Positions 62,872 to 64,000 of a stretch of DNA of 64,000 nucleotides are shown piece after piece. The notes under the pieces were generated by a model, which worked only from the letters and a program-made list of their open reading frames with translations, made no database searches and was not told the origin of the DNA. Within the stretch, counting starts at the first letter, position 1. Every line of letters starts with the position of its first letter. Origin of the DNA: Paracoccaceae bacterium (GTDB lineage Bacteria > Pseudomonadota > Alphaproteobacteria > Rhodobacterales > Rhodobacteraceae); contig NVUX02000042.1 in assembly GCA_002402045.2 (NCBI GenBank), forward strand, positions 24,758-88,757. Direction: 5' to 3'. Both the position numbers and the translations under genes were made by a program.

Positions 62872-63693
62872 TTAGGACAGTTTTGCGGCTTGGCTAAGAT
62901 GCATCTGATTTCTGCTCATGCCGTTTTTCGTGTTTGTTGTTCCGCGAAGTATGCGGTGTCTGGGGTGCGCTAATCAAGTGCGGTGTGAGGGCGCTCGGTA
63001 TTGTAGAAACTGATCCAGTCATCGATGACCTGTTTTGCTTGGAGCCCGTCGGCGATTTCATGCAGATAAACGGCCTCTTGTTTCAGCGACCGCCACAAGC
63101 GTTCGATCATTGCCGGCAGGTGATTGGAGCAATCACCGTTAGGGGCGCGTATTTGAAAGCCGCCACGTCAGCACTTTGCGCGTCGCCCAATCCATGATTG
63201 CCACCAAATACAGAAAACCACGCTTGACTGGGATGTAGGTAATGTCGCTGCACCCGCTGCCCGGCAGGGGTTTGCTTGCAAACCACGAGTGGAGAACTTG
63301 ATTGGGCCGCGTGATTGCCAGCTTTCTCAGCAAGTAGGGGTAGACCCGATGTTGAGGGTGCTTTTTGCTGGTGTTGGGGCCTTTGTACCCTCTCGTGCAT
63401 AACAATGCACTGCCGAGCAGTGGATGGCCTGTAAGCCCATGATGGTCATCAAGCGGTCGCCCTGCCGAGAACCCTGACTGGGGCAAATATGCCGCGATCT
63501 GACGGCTGCCAAAAAACGGATACTTCGTGAATATCCGGTTGATTTCATGCATCCGATCAGCCGTCGCCTGATTAAACCCGACCGGCGTGTAATAAATTGA
63601 TGAACGACTGATCTTCAGCAGCTTACACTGACGTGTCAGGCTCAGATCTGTATTCTCTTGGCGGATCATCTCGCGGCGTTCAGGCGGGCTCAT
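62872..63693 (-). pseudogene. IS3-family transposase OrfB, decayed
   Basis: DDE transposase remnant. Conserved pieces in order: KISRSSIYYTPVGF, YPFFGSRQIAAYL, VYPYLLRKLAITRPNQV, SDITYIPVKRGFLYLVAIMD and WATRKVL, then ERLWRSLKQEAVYL, FYNTERPHTALD and NQMHLSQAAKLS. Damage: a frameshifted middle segment between YLPQSG and VYPYLL, about 14 additional residues between RPNQV and SDITYIP, loss of about 55-65 residues between RLSNT and ERLWRS with a stop at 63139 (including the second catalytic Asp region), and an in-frame TAG at 62971-62973. A 7 bp hairpin (GGTGATT/AATCACC, 63119-63137) marks the deletion point. Not functional. Confidence 0.85.
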
Positions 63694-63699
63694 CGCCTC

Positions 63700-64000
63700 T
63701 CAGCGATTGCAAGAAATCGCCTGCCGGTAATACTTCAGCCCTTGTGACAAAAAATCATTTTCCACCGCAAGCTGACCGATCTTGGCATGAAGGTCCTTGA
63801 TCTCACCTTCCTTATGCTCAGCCGTCTTCACTTTGTCCGAGAAAACCCCGGCCAGCCCTTCAATCGCCTGCCGTTTCCATGTGCTCACTTGTGTTGGGGG
63901 ACGTTGCCGCTCGGCCGCAATCTCCTGAACCGTCTTATCCCCGCGCAGCGCCTCAAGCGCCACTGCTGCTTTAAACTTGTCTGGAAAATTCCGTCTCTTC
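63700..64000 (-). CDS. IS3-family transposase OrfA (5' end outside window)
   Basis: HTH protein of IS3 elements, frame open to the edge (KRRNFPDKFKAAVALEALRG). HTH: KTVQEIAAERQRPPTQVSTW; coiled-coil (leucine-zipper) part: HAKIGQLAVENDFLSQGL. It ends at 63700, 7 nt before the orfB frame, which in intact elements is joined by programmed frameshifting. Looks undamaged in the visible part. Confidence 0.85.
   Translation of the reverse strand, partial: KRRNFPDKFKAAVALEALRGDKTVQEIAAERQRPPTQVSTWKRQAIEGLAGVFSDKVKTAEHKEGEIKDLHAKIGQLAVENDFLSQGLKYYRQAISCNR

Larger units (their letters stand above)
62872..64000. mobile_element. Degenerate IS3-family insertion sequence (right end outside window)
   Basis: Two-gene IS3-type layout on the minus strand: orfA at the window edge and a broken orfB. 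The left boundary is estimated from the last codons of orfB (stop 62872-62874); the terminal inverted repeats and target duplication cannot be defined because the other end lies beyond 64000. Confidence 0.8.

Noticed and set aside
62691..62897. 68-codon plus-strand frame in the AT-rich interval
   Set aside because: No start site or recognised product, and it overlaps the end of the decayed orfB on the other strand.

Overview
The window is chromosomal DNA of an alphaproteobacterium, most likely a marine Rhodobacterales (Roseobacter-group) species. This rests on the relA-rpoZ-folK order, the tandem deformylase/fmt cluster, an Mcl1-type malyl-CoA lyase that closely resembles the Rhodobacter enzyme as I remember it, the DUF3305/DUF3306/TorD/formate dehydrogenase block, a Hint-domain protein, and paired dimethylglycine-dehydrogenase-like genes beside an MttB-like gene. 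Genes are densely packed, with many 1-4 nt stop/start overlaps. No taxonomy was computed.

Layout. 1-13.2 kb is mostly housekeeping: relA/spoT (cut by the left edge), rpoZ, folK, a NYN protein, ispH, rnhA, fmt, two deformylase genes (one lacking catalytic residues), a MalY-type lyase, an MFS exporter, mcl1, an AraC regulator and accA. 13.1-21.7 kb holds an AfuABC/FbpABC-like uptake system with a HAD phosphatase, divergent from a response regulator and a TorS-like hybrid kinase; context favours an organophosphate substrate over iron. 21.7-25.2 kb has a Hint-domain protein, the RNase P RNA gene, yaaA and a YhhN protein. 25.2-32.3 kb is a methylated-amine catabolic operon: an XRE-cupin regulator behind a clear palindromic operator, two FAD/GcvT dehydrogenases and an MttB-like methyltransferase. 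glmS and three small or ligase genes follow, up to Mrp/ApbC.

37.1-55.2 kb is one large formate dehydrogenase locus. It contains a c-type cytochrome with a shortened TupA-like domain, a multi-cluster ferredoxin, DUF3305, DUF3306, a TorD-like chaperone, the small TAT protein, FDH alpha/beta/gamma, an additional NarI-like/DsrK-like pair, a response regulator lacking GAFTGA, a Cache-type kinase, and a reverse operon fdhD-tupB-tupC-tupA. Joining fdhD to a tungstate importer suggests a tungsten-using enzyme. The Mrp and lipoate-ligase-like genes on its left border may belong to it functionally.

55.3-60.9 kb is an arsenic island: ArsR and a cysteine-synthase-like enzyme in one direction; an aquaglyceroporin, a C-S-lyase-like PLP enzyme, ArsD and a complete two-domain ArsA in the other. 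It has no ArsB, Acr3, ArsC or ArsM. 61-64 kb is AT-richer accessory DNA: a secreted protein made of four near-identical 91-residue repeats, an empty stretch, and a decayed IS3-family element running off the right edge.

The items I would look at first are the ArsA/ArsD cluster without a pump but with two PLP sulfur enzymes, the TupA-like/cytochrome c fusion, the NarI/DsrK module attached to a complete FDH, the inactive-looking deformylase paralogue, and the four-repeat secreted protein.
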